64,000 nucleotides of DNA from Micromonospora sp. ALFpr18c (GCF_008868155.1 NZ_WBKR01000002.1:1-64000), one strand, 5' to 3'. Counted from the stretch's first letter, positions 43,383-52,626 are shown. Made by a program: numbers and translations. The notes: generated from the letters alone by a model not told the origin.

Positions 43383-44078
43383 ATGGACGGGCGCGACGCC
43401 GCAACGGATCTGGAGCTGCTGCGCGCCCACGTCGACGGCGACCGGGACGCCTTCGCCGAGTTGTTCCACCGGCACCGCGACCGGCTGTGGGCGGTGGCCC
43501 TGCGGACGCTCGGCGACCGCGAGGAGGCGGCGGACGCCCTCCAGGACGCCCTGCTGTCCGCGCACCGGGCCGCCGGGCGCTTCCGCGGCGACTCGGCTGT
43601 CACCACCTGGCTGCACCGGATCGTGGTCAACGCCTGCCTCGACCGGATCCGGCGCCGCCAGGCACACCCGACCGTGCCGCTGCCCGACGGCGACCGGGCC
43701 GGGGACGGCTCCGGCACCAGGGGCGTGGAGCCGGCCGCACCGGTGCAGGACCACGACACCGCGCTGGTGGTCCGCGACGCTCTCGCCACCCTGCCCGTCG
43801 AACAACGCGCCGCCCTGGTGCTGGTGGACGTGCAGGGCTACCCCGTCGCCGAGGTGGCCCGCATCCTCGGCGTCGCGGAGGGCACGGTGAAGAGCCGCTG
43901 CGCGCGGGGCCGCGCCCGGCTCGCGGTGGTGCTCGGGCATCTCCGCCCGACCCGGTCGGGTCCGCCCGGCCCGATCGCGGACGTGCCGGACGTCACCCCG
44001 GGGAACCCCCGCCCGGTAGAGGGCGTCGGATCGGGGCCGGGCCGTTACCGGCGGGACGCCAACCAGGAGGACACGTGA
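43383..44078 (+). CDS. sigM: ECF RNA polymerase sigma factor, SigM-type
   Basis: 231 residues; I chose ATG 43383 over two GTGs immediately upstream. Region 2 is AFAELFHRHRDRLWAVALRT and DREEAADALQDALLSAHRAA; region 4 is LPVEQRAALVLVDVQGYPVA and RILGVAEGTVKSRCARGRAR. The 55-residue tail is Pro/Gly-rich. Position between the MurJ/pseudokinase genes, an anti-sigma-like gene and trxBA matches sigM of mycobacteria and Streptomyces. ECF sigma factors of this group answer envelope or redox stress. The stop overlaps the next start (GTGA), so anti-sigma and sigma are translationally coupled. Confidence 0.9.
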   Translation: MDGRDAATDLELLRAHVDGDRDAFAELFHRHRDRLWAVALRTLGDREEAADALQDALLSAHRAAGRFRGDSAVTTWLHRIVVNACLDRIRRRQAHPTVPLPDGDRAGDGSGTRGVEPAAPVQDHDTALVVRDALATLPVEQRAALVLVDVQGYPVAEVARILGVAEGTVKSRCARGRARLAVVLGHLRPTRSGPPGPIADVPDVTPGNPRPVEGVGSGPGRYRRDANQEDT

Positions 44079-45082
44079 CGACCGAGGGGTTCCGGGAGGT
44101 CGACGACGACCTGCTCGCTGACTACCTCGGCGGGGCGCTGGACGGCACGCCACAGCAGACCGAGGTCGCCCGGCTGGTGGACGAGGACCCGGCGTGGGCC
44201 GAGGCGCACGCCCGGCTGAGCGGCGCGCTGACGCAGGTGCACGCCGACCTGGCCGCCTGGGCCGACCCGTCCCCGGAGATGCCGTCGGAGATCGCCGACC
44301 GGCTGTCCGCGGCACTGGCCGCCGCACACGATTCGCCGGACGGGGCCTCGGCCGGCACGGACACCACGAACACCCCGGTTGTCGTGCCGTCCCAGGTCGG
44401 CTCCGGCCGCCGGCCGGCCGGATCGGCACCGTCCGAGCCGGATCGCGCCGCAGCCACCGGCCCGGGTCGCCGCCGACGCCGCTGGGCGCGGCGCGGTGCA
44501 CCGGTGGCCCTCGCGGCGGCCGCGGTCATCACGGTCGCGCTGGGCCTCAACCAGCTCTCGACGGACACCTCGGACTCCGCCGGCACCAGCGCCCTGGACC
44601 GGCCGGCCAGCGCGCCCGAGGGCGCGGCGGCGGCCGGAGCGGTCCGCACCACAGGGCCGGCACTACGCAGCGGTACGAACTACGACCCGCAGACCTTCGG
44701 CGACGCGCAGAGCGGACCGGTGCCCTACCGGGCCACCGACATCTCCAGCCGCACGCCCACCGGCGCCTCCGGCGACGCCCCCGCCGAGCAGCCCGAGGTG
44801 GATGCCGAGGGCGGCCGGCGACCCGCGCCGGACGGCCTCAACCAGCTGGCCCGCCTGACCGACGAGACCGCGCTGACCGCCTGCCTGGCCGACATCGCGG
44901 CGGAGCACGGTTCCGCACCGCTGGTGGTCGAGGTGATCGACTACGCGCAGTTCCAGGGCGAGCAGGCGTTGATCGTCCGGTTCACCGACTCGACCGGGGC
45001 CCGCTGGGCCTGGGTGAGCGGCCCGGAGTGCGGCGTCCCCGGGTCCGCCTCGGACACGCGGTATTCGACGCGGGTAGGGTGA
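44075..45082 (+). CDS. Anti-sigma factor, single-pass membrane protein
   Basis: 335 residues from GTG 44075, overlapping sigM by four bases with AGGAGG 4 bases upstream. The N-terminal 100 residues (DDDLLADYLGGALDGTPQQT and helices up to about 100) look like an anti-sigma domain without the CxxC zinc site. A membrane helix (PVALAAAAVITVALGLNQLS) at about 145-165 is followed by an external domain ending in CLADIAAEHGSAPLVVEVID and GARWAWVSGPECG with two cysteines. By position it corresponds to the mycobacterial RsmA (Rv3912). It probably holds SigM at the membrane until a signal arrives. Confidence 0.82.
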   Translation: MTTEGFREVDDDLLADYLGGALDGTPQQTEVARLVDEDPAWAEAHARLSGALTQVHADLAAWADPSPEMPSEIADRLSAALAAAHDSPDGASAGTDTTNTPVVVPSQVGSGRRPAGSAPSEPDRAAATGPGRRRRRWARRGAPVALAAAAVITVALGLNQLSTDTSDSAGTSALDRPASAPEGAAAAGAVRTTGPALRSGTNYDPQTFGDAQSGPVPYRATDISSRTPTGASGDAPAEQPEVDAEGGRRPAPDGLNQLARLTDETALTACLADIAAEHGSAPLVVEVIDYAQFQGEQALIVRFTDSTGARWAWVSGPECGVPGSASDTRYSTRVG

Positions 45083-45141
45083 ATCCACGGTCACCGGTGT
45101 GATGACCCTCTACGTGACCTGACCCACCGGATGCCCGGCTC

Positions 45142-45169
45142 GGGAATCCCCGGTTCGTACGATGACGTT
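45142..45169 (+). promoter_or_regulatory. Predicted SigR/SigH-type promoter of trxBA
   Basis: GGGAAT at 45142-45147 and CGTT at 45166-45169, separated by 18 bases, fit the GGGAAY-N17/18-cGTT pattern of SigR/SigH-type ECF promoters. It lies about 94 bases upstream of the trxB start. In Streptomyces coelicolor trxBA is under SigR control (established knowledge). Confidence 0.65.
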
Positions 45170-45262
45170 CTGGAAGTCAGCTGCCGGCACCCTCCAGGCG
45201 TCGGCACTCGGATCGGCGTCGGTGCGCACCAACGCCGAACACACACAACGCGGGAGACGGCA

Positions 45263-46213
45263 GTGGACGAGGTCCGCAACCTGATCATCATCGGCTCCGG
45301 GCCGGCCGGTTACACGGCGGCGGTCTACGCCGCACGCGCCAACCTGAAGCCGCTGATCATCGAGGGCGTCCAGTCCGGTGGCGCGCTGATGACCACCACC
45401 GAGGTGGAAAACTTCCCCGGCTTCGCCGACGGCATCCTCGGCCCCGAGCTGATGGACAACATGCGCAAGCAGGCCGAGCGGTTCGGCGCCGAGTTCCTCA
45501 CCGACGACGTGACCCGGGTCGAGCTGGTGGACACCGGCGACGCCGGTTCCGGCGCGGTGAGCACCGTCTGGGTCGGCGAGACCGCGTACCGGGCCCGTTC
45601 GATCATCCTCTCCACCGGTTCGGCCTGGCGTCCGCTGGGCGTGCCCGGCGAGCAGGAGTACCTGGGCCACGGTGTTTCCGCGTGCGCCACCTGTGACGGG
45701 TTCTTCTTCCGTAACCAGCACATCGTGGTTGTCGGCGGCGGTGACTCGGCGATGGAGGAGGCCACGTTCCTCACCCGTTTCGCCGACACGGTCACCATCA
45801 TCCACCGGCGTGACTCGTTCCGGGCCAGCAAGATCATGGCCGACCGGGCGCTGAGCAACGAGAAGATCAAGGTCGAGTGGAACAGCACCGTCGAGGAGAT
45901 CCTCGGCGATGACGGCAAGGTCACCGGCGTACGGGTTCGCAACGTGCACACCGGCGAGACCAAGGTGATGGACGTGACCGGCGTGTTCGTCGCCATCGGT
46001 CACGACCCGCGCAGTGAGCTGTTCCGGGACCAGGTCGAGCTGGACGACGAGGGCTACGTGAAGGTCCAGGCGCCGAGCACCCGCACCAACGTGCCCGGTG
46101 TCTTCGCCGCCGGCGACGTGGTCGACCACACCTACCGCCAGGCGATCACCGCGGCCGGCACCGGCTGTGCCGCCGCGCTCGACGCCGAGCGGTTCATCGC
46201 GACGCTCAGCTGA
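45263..46213 (+). CDS. trxB: Thioredoxin reductase
   Basis: 316 residues from GTG 45263 with GGGAGA upstream; an ATG at 45131 is open but lies over the predicted promoter. FAD site [20 protein letters not shown], redox-active CATC (Cys141/Cys144, [11 protein letters not shown]), NADPH site [20 protein letters not shown] with [10 protein letters not shown], and the C-terminal FAD contact [20 protein letters not shown]. It reduces thioredoxin with NADPH in the cytoplasm. Operon with trxA (32-base gap). Confidence 0.96.
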   Translation: MDEVRNLIIIGSGPAGYTAAVYAARANLKPLIIEGVQSGGALMTTTEVENFPGFADGILGPELMDNMRKQAERFGAEFLTDDVTRVELVDTGDAGSGAVSTVWVGETAYRARSIILSTGSAWRPLGVPGEQEYLGHGVSACATCDGFFFRNQHIVVVGGGDSAMEEATFLTRFADTVTIIHRRDSFRASKIMADRALSNEKIKVEWNSTVEEILGDDGKVTGVRVRNVHTGETKVMDVTGVFVAIGHDPRSELFRDQVELDDEGYVKVQAPSTRTNVPGVFAAGDVVDHTYRQAITAAGTGCAAALDAERFIATLS

Positions 46214-46245
46214 AACAGGAAACACATCCCGGAGGAGGGGCAATA

Positions 46246-46569
46246 GTGGGAAATACCAAGGCTGTCACGGACAAGAGCTTCGTCGCCGACGTGCTGCAGG
46301 CCGACAAGCCGGTTCTGGTGGACTTCTGGGCCGAGTGGTGCGGCCCCTGCCGCAAGGTGTCGCCGCTCCTTGAGGAGATCGCCGGCGAGATGGGCGACCG
46401 GGTCAGCATCGTCAAGCTCAACATCGACGAGAACCCGGAGACCGCCCGTGCCTACCGGGTCATGTCGGTGCCGACGCTCACCGTGTTCAAGAACGGCCAG
46501 CCGGTGCAGTCGATCGCCGGTGCCAAGCCGAAGGGCGAGCTGGTCCGACTCATCGAATCGGCGCTCTGA
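46246..46569 (+). CDS. trxA: Thioredoxin
   Basis: 107 residues from GTG 46246 with GGAGGAGG about 10 bases before. Active site FWAEWCGPCRKVSPLLEEIA with Cys32 and Cys35, cis-Pro in MSVPTLTVFKNGQPV, normal thioredoxin length. Substrate of TrxB encoded directly upstream. A strong T-tailed terminator follows. Confidence 0.96.
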   Translation: MGNTKAVTDKSFVADVLQADKPVLVDFWAEWCGPCRKVSPLLEEIAGEMGDRVSIVKLNIDENPETARAYRVMSVPTLTVFKNGQPVQSIAGAKPKGELVRLIESAL

Positions 46570-46583
46570 CCAGTAGAAACAGC

Positions 46584-46626
46584 ACCGGACCCCGTACCCG
46601 TCAAGGGGTGCGGGGTTCGGTCTTTT
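46584..46626 (+). terminator. Rho-independent terminator of trxBA
   Basis: ACCGGACCCCGTACCC (46584-46599) pairs with GGGGTGCGGGGTTCGGT (46605-46621) with one unpaired base and G-T pairs; CTTTTTC follows. It lies 15 bases after the trxA stop. Confidence 0.85.
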
Positions 46627-46742
46627 TCGGGTCGGAGCCGGCGGCGTTTTTCCCGGCCCGCGCCCCCTCACCGCCGGAGAACGCATAGCCTCAAGCCGAG
46701 GCCGCCGCCCGGCCAGCCACCGTCGTGCAGAGGGGGTCGTGC

Positions 46743-47909
46743 GTGCGTCCGATCCGACCCGGTGACCGGGGACCAGCGGTCACGGAGATCCGTACCATCC
46801 TCACCGGCCTCGACCTGCTCGCGTCCACCGCCGGTCCGGACGCCGACGAGTTCGACCTCGACACCGAACGGGCCGTCCGCGCGTTCCAGCAGTCCCGGGG
46901 GCTCAGCGTCGACGGCCGGGTCGGAACGGAAACCTGGGGTGCGCTGGACGCCGCCCGCTGGCGGCTCGGCGCCCGCACCCTCTACCACGCGGTGCCCGAC
47001 CCGCTCACCGGCGAGGACGTCCGGTCGCTCCAGGAGCGACTGCTGGAAATGGGGTACGACGTGGGTCGCGCGGACGCCATCTACGGCATCCGGACCTCCC
47101 GTGCGGTGGCCCAGTTCCAGCGGGAGGTCGGGCTCACCCCCGACGGGTCCTGCGGGCCGCACACGATGAACGCGCTGCGTCGGATCGGCCGCAAGGTCGT
47201 CGGTGGCCGCCCCCAGTGGCTCCGCGAATCCGACGCCATCCGGCAGTCCGGGCCGGCGCTGGTCGGCAAGACCGTCGTCATCGACCCCGGGCACGGCGGC
47301 ACCGACCCGGGCATGGTGGTGCCGGACGGGCCGCTGCGCTGGACGGAGGCGGACCTGGTGCACGACCTGGCCAGCCGGCTGGAGGGGCGGCTCGCCGCGG
47401 CTGGGGTGCGGGTGCAGCTGACCCGGGGTCCGTCGCCCGACAGCTGCCTGCCGGACACCGACCGGGCGCTGCTGGCCAACTCGCTCGGCGCCGACGTGTT
47501 CATCTCGCTGCACCTCGACGGGCACGCCAACCCGGACGCGGAGGGGGTGGCGACCTACCACTACGGCACCGACAACGGCGTGACCTCGGCGACCGGCGAA
47601 CGGTTGGCCGGGCTGGTGCAGCGGGAGATCGTCGCGCGGACCGGGCTACGGGACTGCCGTACGCACGCCAAGGCGTGGGACCTGCTGCGGTTGACGCGGA
47701 TGCCGGCCGTACGCGTCGAGGTCGGCTACCTCACCTCGCCGACCGACCGCGCCCGGCTGGTCGACCCCCGGTTCCGCGACCGGGTGGTCGAGGCGATCGT
47801 GGCCGCGGTGCAGCGGATGTACTACCCGATCGAGCGGGACGTGCCGACCGGCTCGCTCGACGTCAGCGAACTGCGTGCGGTGGTGACCGCCGCCACGGTG
47901 GTCACCTGA
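46743..47909 (+). CDS. cwlM: N-acetylmuramoyl-L-alanine amidase-like protein CwlM
   Basis: 388 residues from GTG 46743. Two N-terminal peptidoglycan-binding domains (about 10-80, RAFQQSRGLSVDGRVGTETW; 95-165, VAQFQREVGLTPDGSCG) precede an amidase_3 domain (about 180-365): VVIDPGHGGTDPG, RWTEADLVHDLASRLEGRL, FISLHLDGHANPDAEG, VRVEVGYLTSPTDRARL. The two His and the Glu that bind zinc and the catalytic Glu all look present. The mycobacterial CwlM at this position regulates peptidoglycan precursor synthesis (via MurA) instead of cutting wall; whether this one is active cannot be told. Conserved place between trxA and the GNAT/par genes. Confidence 0.88.
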   Translation: MRPIRPGDRGPAVTEIRTILTGLDLLASTAGPDADEFDLDTERAVRAFQQSRGLSVDGRVGTETWGALDAARWRLGARTLYHAVPDPLTGEDVRSLQERLLEMGYDVGRADAIYGIRTSRAVAQFQREVGLTPDGSCGPHTMNALRRIGRKVVGGRPQWLRESDAIRQSGPALVGKTVVIDPGHGGTDPGMVVPDGPLRWTEADLVHDLASRLEGRLAAAGVRVQLTRGPSPDSCLPDTDRALLANSLGADVFISLHLDGHANPDAEGVATYHYGTDNGVTSATGERLAGLVQREIVARTGLRDCRTHAKAWDLLRLTRMPAVRVEVGYLTSPTDRARLVDPRFRDRVVEAIVAAVQRMYYPIERDVPTGSLDVSELRAVVTAATVVT

Positions 47910-47927
47910 TCTGCCGCGAGGCGTCGG

Positions 47928-48593
47928 TCAGCCGCCGGTGGCACGGGTCGCAGGAGCGGGACGGACCGGACGGAGCAGGGTTTCCGGGCTCATCGAGCCG
48001 AGCAGCTTCTCCAACGCGTACTCGACGTCGGATTTCCAGCTCAACGCGGTCCGCAGTTCAAGTCGCAGCCGGGGAAACCGGGGATGCGGACGGACGGTCT
48101 TGAACCCGACGGAGAGGAAGAAGTCGGCCGGCGCGACGCAGCCACCCGCAGGGTCGTCCGCGTCGCCGAACTTCGCGTCACCGAACGCCTCGATCGCCTT
48201 GATCCCCCGCTTGGTCAGGTCCCGTGCGACGCCCTGCACCAGCATCCGGCCCAACCCACCACCGGCGAAGGCGGCCACCACGTTCGCCGTCATCAGCAGC
48301 GCCGCGTCGGCGGAGACCGGCGACGTCGGGAAGGCCATCGAGCGGGGCACGTAGGCCGGCGGGGCGTACATCACGAAACCCGCCGGCATGCCGTCGACGT
48401 ACGCGAGCTTGCCGCAGGAACCCCACTCCAGCAGGGTCTGGGAGACCCACGCCTCCTTCTCCAGACCCGGGTCACCGGCGGCGCAGGCCCGGTCGGCGGA
48501 GACCGGATCAAGCTCCCAGTAGACGCACTGCCGGCAGGGGCGAGGAAGGTCCTCAAGCGTGTCGAGGGTCAGGCTGACCAGACGTCGCGACAT
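47928..48593 (-). CDS. GNAT-like acetyltransferase family protein
   Basis: 221 residues from ATG 48593 (MSRRLVSLTLDTLEDLPRPC); ATG 48602 is an alternative. The motif CRQCVYWELDPVSADRACAA near the N-terminus with three Cys, then a GNAT fold: YVDGMPAGFVMYAPPAYVPR, LLMTANVVAAFAGGGLGRML (acetyl-CoA loop), KAIEAFGDAKFGDADDPAG, VGFKTVRPHPRFPRLRLEL. It matches the conserved gene next to cwlM in mycobacteria (Rv3916c). Substrate unknown. The gene is convergent with cwlM. Confidence 0.8.
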   Translation of the reverse strand: MSRRLVSLTLDTLEDLPRPCRQCVYWELDPVSADRACAAGDPGLEKEAWVSQTLLEWGSCGKLAYVDGMPAGFVMYAPPAYVPRSMAFPTSPVSADAALLMTANVVAAFAGGGLGRMLVQGVARDLTKRGIKAIEAFGDAKFGDADDPAGGCVAPADFFLSVGFKTVRPHPRFPRLRLELRTALSWKSDVEYALEKLLGSMSPETLLRPVRPAPATRATGG

Positions 48594-48878
48594 ATGGCGC
48601 ATCCCCACAATAGGCTCGGTGGTGAGGCCGGCACGCAACGACAGCGCCGCCTTCCTGTCCCCGACGAGCGATCGTACGCCGCCGATCGGCGGTACGGGAG
48701 GGGACGCGCAGATCGCCACCGCACCGAGGGATGGTCCGGGATGTGGACGATCCGTCACGGAGGGCCAGCACCCTGGCCAGAGGCGACTAGGATCGACAAT
48801 CGGTGTCCCGACCGCCATGGTCGCCCGCGTGCGGGGTACCCGGACGGGAGCCACCCGAGCAGTGATCGAGGTGAGGTC

Positions 48879-50192
48879 ATGACCGGCACGACACTCGACG
48901 ACTACACCGACCGGTACGCCCGGCGGGTACGCGGGATGACCGCCTCGGAGATCCGAGCACTCTTCGCGGTGGCCAGCAGGCCGGAGGTCGTCTCACTCGC
49001 CGGCGGGGCCCCGTACATCGCCGCCCTGCCGCTCGACGCGGTCGGCGAGATGCTCGGCCGGCTCGGCTCCGAGCACGGCGTCACCACCCTTCAGTACGGC
49101 ATCGGCCAGGGCACCCTGGAGCTGCGCGAGCGGATCTGCGAGGTGATGGCGCTCTCCGGGATCGACGCCGGATGCGGCGCCTCCCCGGAGGACGTGGTGG
49201 TCACCGTCGGCGGGCAGCAGGCACTGGACCTGGTGGCCCGACTCTTCCTCGACCCGGGTGACGTGGTGCTCGCCGAGGGGCCGACCTACGTCGGCGCGCT
49301 CGGAGTGTTCCAGGCTGCCCAGGCCCAGGTCGTGCACGTACCCATGGATGCCGACGGGCTGATCCCGGAGGCGCTGGAGACGGCCATCGCCGACCTGGCG
49401 CGCGCGGGCCGTCGGGTGAAGTTCCTCTACACGATCCCCACCTACCAGAACCCGACCGGCGTGACCCTCAGCGAGGAGCGCCGCGAACGGGTGCTCGACA
49501 TCTGCGAGCGCGCCGGTCTGCTCGTCGTCGAGGACGACCCGTACGGCCAGCTGGGGTTCGAGGGTGAGGCGCCGGCACCGTTGCGCGCCCGCCGCCGCGA
49601 CGGGGTGTTCTACCTGAGCACCTTCTCCAAGACCTTCGCGCCGGGTCTGCGGGTGGGCTGGATCCTGGCGCCGCACGCGGTCCGCGACAAGCTGGTCATC
49701 GCCAGCGAGGCGCAGATCCTCTGCCCCAGCGGCTACGCCCAGGCGGCGGTGGCCACCTACCTCGGCACGATGCCGTGGCGGCAGCAGCTCAAGGTCTACC
49801 GCGAGGTCTACCGGGAGCGGCGCGACGCGCTGCTCGACGCGATGGCGGACCTGATGCCCGAGGGCACCAGCTGGACGACACCGGCCGGCGGCCTCTTCGT
49901 CTGGGCCACCCTGCCCGACGGGCTCGACTCGAAGGCGATGATGCCGCGCGCGGTCGCCGCCCGGGTCGCCTACGTGCCCGGCACCGGCTTCTACGCGGAC
50001 GGCACCGGCACGAGCACCATGCGACTGAACTTCAGCTTCCCGCCGCCGGAGCGGATCCGCGAGGGCGTCCGCCGGCTGGCCGGCGTCATGGAGCAAGAGA
50101 TCGCGATGCGCCGCGTCTTCGGTGCCGTGGGCGGCGCCGCGGGTCGGCGCGGCCAGGCCGGCTCCGACGTGCCAGGTCCTGACTTGGCATGA
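48879..50192 (+). CDS. PLP-dependent aminotransferase (MocR/2-aminoadipate aminotransferase-like)
   Basis: 437 residues from ATG 48879 (MTGTTLDDYTDRYARRVRGM), GAGGTGAGG upstream. Fold type I motifs: EVVSLAGGAPYIAALPLDAV, QYGIGQGTLELRERI, VTVGGQQALDLVARLFLDPG, LYTIPTYQNPTGVTLSEERR, VVEDDPYGQLGF and the PLP lysine in YLSTFSKTFAPGLRVGW. No N-terminal GntR domain, so an enzyme, not a MocR regulator. Closest in architecture to LysN/2-aminoadipate or kynurenine aminotransferases; substrate unknown. The last 25 residues lack homology. Seven bases separate its stop from the ligase start, so likely one operon. Confidence 0.88.
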   Translation: MTGTTLDDYTDRYARRVRGMTASEIRALFAVASRPEVVSLAGGAPYIAALPLDAVGEMLGRLGSEHGVTTLQYGIGQGTLELRERICEVMALSGIDAGCGASPEDVVVTVGGQQALDLVARLFLDPGDVVLAEGPTYVGALGVFQAAQAQVVHVPMDADGLIPEALETAIADLARAGRRVKFLYTIPTYQNPTGVTLSEERRERVLDICERAGLLVVEDDPYGQLGFEGEAPAPLRARRRDGVFYLSTFSKTFAPGLRVGWILAPHAVRDKLVIASEAQILCPSGYAQAAVATYLGTMPWRQQLKVYREVYRERRDALLDAMADLMPEGTSWTTPAGGLFVWATLPDGLDSKAMMPRAVAARVAYVPGTGFYADGTGTSTMRLNFSFPPPERIREGVRRLAGVMEQEIAMRRVFGAVGGAAGRRGQAGSDVPGPDLA

Positions 50193-50199
50193 TGCCGGC

Positions 50200-51204
50200 A
50201 TGGGTACGACAGCTGCCGAGCGCCTCCTCGTGACCGATCCCGCCGTCTCGGCCGACCTGCGTGTGCTGGTCCTCGCCGGCGGGCTCTCCTACGAGCGGGA
50301 CGTGTCGCTGCGCTCGGGCCGCCGGGTGCTCGACGCGCTGCGTGCCGTCGGTGTCGAGGCGGAACTGCGGGACGCCGATGTCGCACTGCTGCCAGCCCTC
50401 ACCGCCGACCCGCCGGACGCCGTGGTGATCGCACTGCACGGCGCGACCGGCGAGGACGGCTCGCTGCGCGGTGTGTTGGATCTGTGCGACGTCCCGTACG
50501 TCGGCTGTGACGCGCGCGCCTCCCGGCTGGCCTGGGACAAACCGTCGGCCAAGGCGGTGCTCCGCGAGGCCGGCATTCCCACTCCCGACTGGGTGGCTCT
50601 CCCGCACGACCGTTTCTCCGAGCTTGGCGCGGTGGCCGTCCTGGACCGGATCGCCGACCGTCTCGGCCTGCCCCTGATGGTCAAGCCGGCGCAGGGCGGG
50701 TCGGGGCTGGGCGGTGCGGTGGTTCGGGAGGCCGCGGCGCTGCCCGCCGCGATGGTGGGCTGCTTCGCGTACCACTCGACGGCGCTCGTGGAGCGGTACG
50801 TGCCCGGCATGGACGTGGCGGTCTCCGTAATCGACCTCGGCGACGGCCCGCAGGCGCTGCCGCCGGTGGAGATCGTGCCCCGCAACGGCGTGTACGACTA
50901 CGCCGCCCGCTACACCGCCGGGCGGACCACCTGGCACGCTCCGGCCCGGCTGGATCCGGAGGTGGCCGCCGCCGTGGCGGACGTGGCACTCGCCGCGCAC
51001 ACCGCTCTCGGACTACGGGACCTGTCCCGGGTCGACGTGATCGTGGACGCTGCGGGTCAACCGCACGTTCTGGAGGTCAACGTCTCACCCGGGATGACCG
51101 AGACGTCGCTGCTGCCGCTCGCCGTGCAGGCGGCGGGCCTGGACTTTGGCCGGCTCATCGGTTCCCTGGTGACCCGGGCCGCCGCCCGCATCGCCACGTC
51201 CTGA
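50200..51204 (+). CDS. ddl: D-alanine-D-alanine ligase family ATP-grasp protein
   Basis: 334 residues from ATG 50200 (MGTTAAERLLVTDPAVSADL). RVLVLAGGLSYERDVSLRSG (Ddl N-terminal GG-S-E-x-x-VS motif), VIALHGATGEDGSLRGVLDL, VPYVGCDARASRLAWDKPSA, PLMVKPAQGGSGLG (ATP-grasp Lys and Gly loop), VERYVPGMDVAVSVIDLG, RVDVIVDAAGQPHVLEVNVS (metal ligands E and N), PGMTETSLLPLAVQAAGL. Typical length for Ddl. It may be the housekeeping ligase or a second copy with other substrate preference; the position downstream of an aminotransferase suggests an accessory role. Symbol tentative. Confidence 0.85.
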   Translation: MGTTAAERLLVTDPAVSADLRVLVLAGGLSYERDVSLRSGRRVLDALRAVGVEAELRDADVALLPALTADPPDAVVIALHGATGEDGSLRGVLDLCDVPYVGCDARASRLAWDKPSAKAVLREAGIPTPDWVALPHDRFSELGAVAVLDRIADRLGLPLMVKPAQGGSGLGGAVVREAAALPAAMVGCFAYHSTALVERYVPGMDVAVSVIDLGDGPQALPPVEIVPRNGVYDYAARYTAGRTTWHAPARLDPEVAAAVADVALAAHTALGLRDLSRVDVIVDAAGQPHVLEVNVSPGMTETSLLPLAVQAAGLDFGRLIGSLVTRAAARIATS

Positions 51205-51283
51205 CCCGCTCGGCGTACCCGGCACCGTCTGCCGACGTCGAGGTTGGCGGCCGCACATCCGGTGCCACCGCCAACCTCATTGC

Positions 51284-52426
51284 TCAGCGACCGGACGGCG
51301 CGTCCTCCGGTGCCTCTCGACCGCTGCCGACCTGGGCGTCGTCCGCTCCTGCCGCGCGGGTACGGCGGTGGTGGGCGGCCGAGCTCTGGGTCTCGTCGGC
51401 GTCGGGATCGAAGTCGGCGTCGGCGTGTTCGGCGTCGGCGTGTTCGGCGGCCGTGGCGTCGGCGTTGGCGGGTTCGCTGGTTGGGTCGTCGGCGTTGGCG
51501 CGTTCGGCGGGGATGTGCCCGAGGTTGGCCTCTGCACCGGCGGCGGCGTCGGTGTCCGGTGGTGGACCGGCGCCGGCCTTCTTCTCCGGCTCGACGGCTG
51601 TGGGCAGGGTCGCCGAGTCGGCGTGTGCGGTGGTGCCCATGGTCGGCGATTCGCGCTCGGCGTGGGCGGTGGCCCCGGTCGCGGGGACACCATCGGTGAC
51701 CGCGTCGCCGCCGCTGTCGCTGTCGGTTCCGATCGTGGAGTCGGACGTCGGCTCTGGGATCTCCTCGGCCGCCTCGATCACCGACACGGCTTCCGCCTCG
51801 GCGGCGGCGTGCGCCGCAGCGGACTGGGCCAGCAGGCTGGACGGCGCCTGCCACTGGATGCGGGGCGGCTCGGCAAGCGGCCGGCCGCCGAACTCCGCGA
51901 GCCACGCGGCGACGAGCGCCAGATTTTCCCGCCACTGCGCCTCGGAGATCGGCGGCAGGATCGAGTCCCACAGGGACAGGAACGTGCCGCGCAACTGAAG
52001 CCGGCCGTAGGGCCGGGCCAGGAACCACATGTGCAGGTGCGCGGAGCCGTCGCCCCACCGGTTGACGTGCACCCGGGCGACGCCGTCCAGGGAGCGGATG
52101 GCCCGCTCCAGACGTACGGTCATCACGCCCAGTTCGGCGGCGAGCAGGTTCGGTAGGTCGCCCAGGTCGAGGTGGGTCCGCGATTCGAGGATGAGCACCA
52201 TGGGCAGGCCGGTGGGCCGGTCCATGGCGCGTACCCGCCAACGCTCCCCGACCCAGATGTAGGCGTCGTCTGGCGCGTTGCAGGCCGTGCATTCCCGGAG
52301 GCCCTCGCCCTTGCGTGGCGGTTCGACCGGGACCGGGTCGTCGAGCTGCTTCACCCGCAGGTCACCCTCGAAGGGGAACGAGGGCCACTGGGTGAAGTCC
52401 GGGACTGAGGGAGGGGTGTCGTGCAC
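51284..52426 (-). CDS. HIT-like domain protein with Ala/Asp-rich tail
   Basis: 380 residues from GTG 52426; GTG 52453 is also possible. A CxxC pair (ECTACNAPDDAYIWVGERWR) and HVNRWGDGSAHLHMWFLARP recall the HIT superfamily (H-x-H in SAHLHMW), with LPMVLILESRTHLDLGDLPN as the strand before it. Residues about 200-380 are a low-complexity Ala/Asp/Thr/His tail (HADAEHADADFD and similar) encoded by short GC-rich repeats. A conserved actinobacterial family of unknown role. Convergent with ddl; beyond its start lies the parS/DnaA-box region. Confidence 0.7.
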   Translation of the reverse strand: MHDTPPSVPDFTQWPSFPFEGDLRVKQLDDPVPVEPPRKGEGLRECTACNAPDDAYIWVGERWRVRAMDRPTGLPMVLILESRTHLDLGDLPNLLAAELGVMTVRLERAIRSLDGVARVHVNRWGDGSAHLHMWFLARPYGRLQLRGTFLSLWDSILPPISEAQWRENLALVAAWLAEFGGRPLAEPPRIQWQAPSSLLAQSAAAHAAAEAEAVSVIEAAEEIPEPTSDSTIGTDSDSGGDAVTDGVPATGATAHAERESPTMGTTAHADSATLPTAVEPEKKAGAGPPPDTDAAAGAEANLGHIPAERANADDPTSEPANADATAAEHADAEHADADFDPDADETQSSAAHHRRTRAAGADDAQVGSGREAPEDAPSGR

Positions 52427-52612
52427 GACGCTGACCCTAACCGAGTCTGGCACCGCTGTCCCTACCCGATTGAACGCTCCCGACCGACCAGGTCAGCGTC
52501 CACCGTCGATCGGTTCCCGGGTTCTGCGACGCCCGGTGGACGGATATCCACAGGCTGCCGAGATCCCCGACACAGGCCGTCATCCACAGGCTGGCACCCG
52601 CTTTCACGCGGC

Positions 52613-52626
52613 GTTTCACGTGAAAC
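52613..52626. promoter_or_regulatory. parS site 1 (GTTTCACGTGAAAC)
   Basis: Exact 14-base core of the chromosomal ParB-binding palindrome, 11 bases from a TGTGGACAA box. The core matches the parS consensus TGTTTCACGTGAAACA. Confidence 0.93.
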
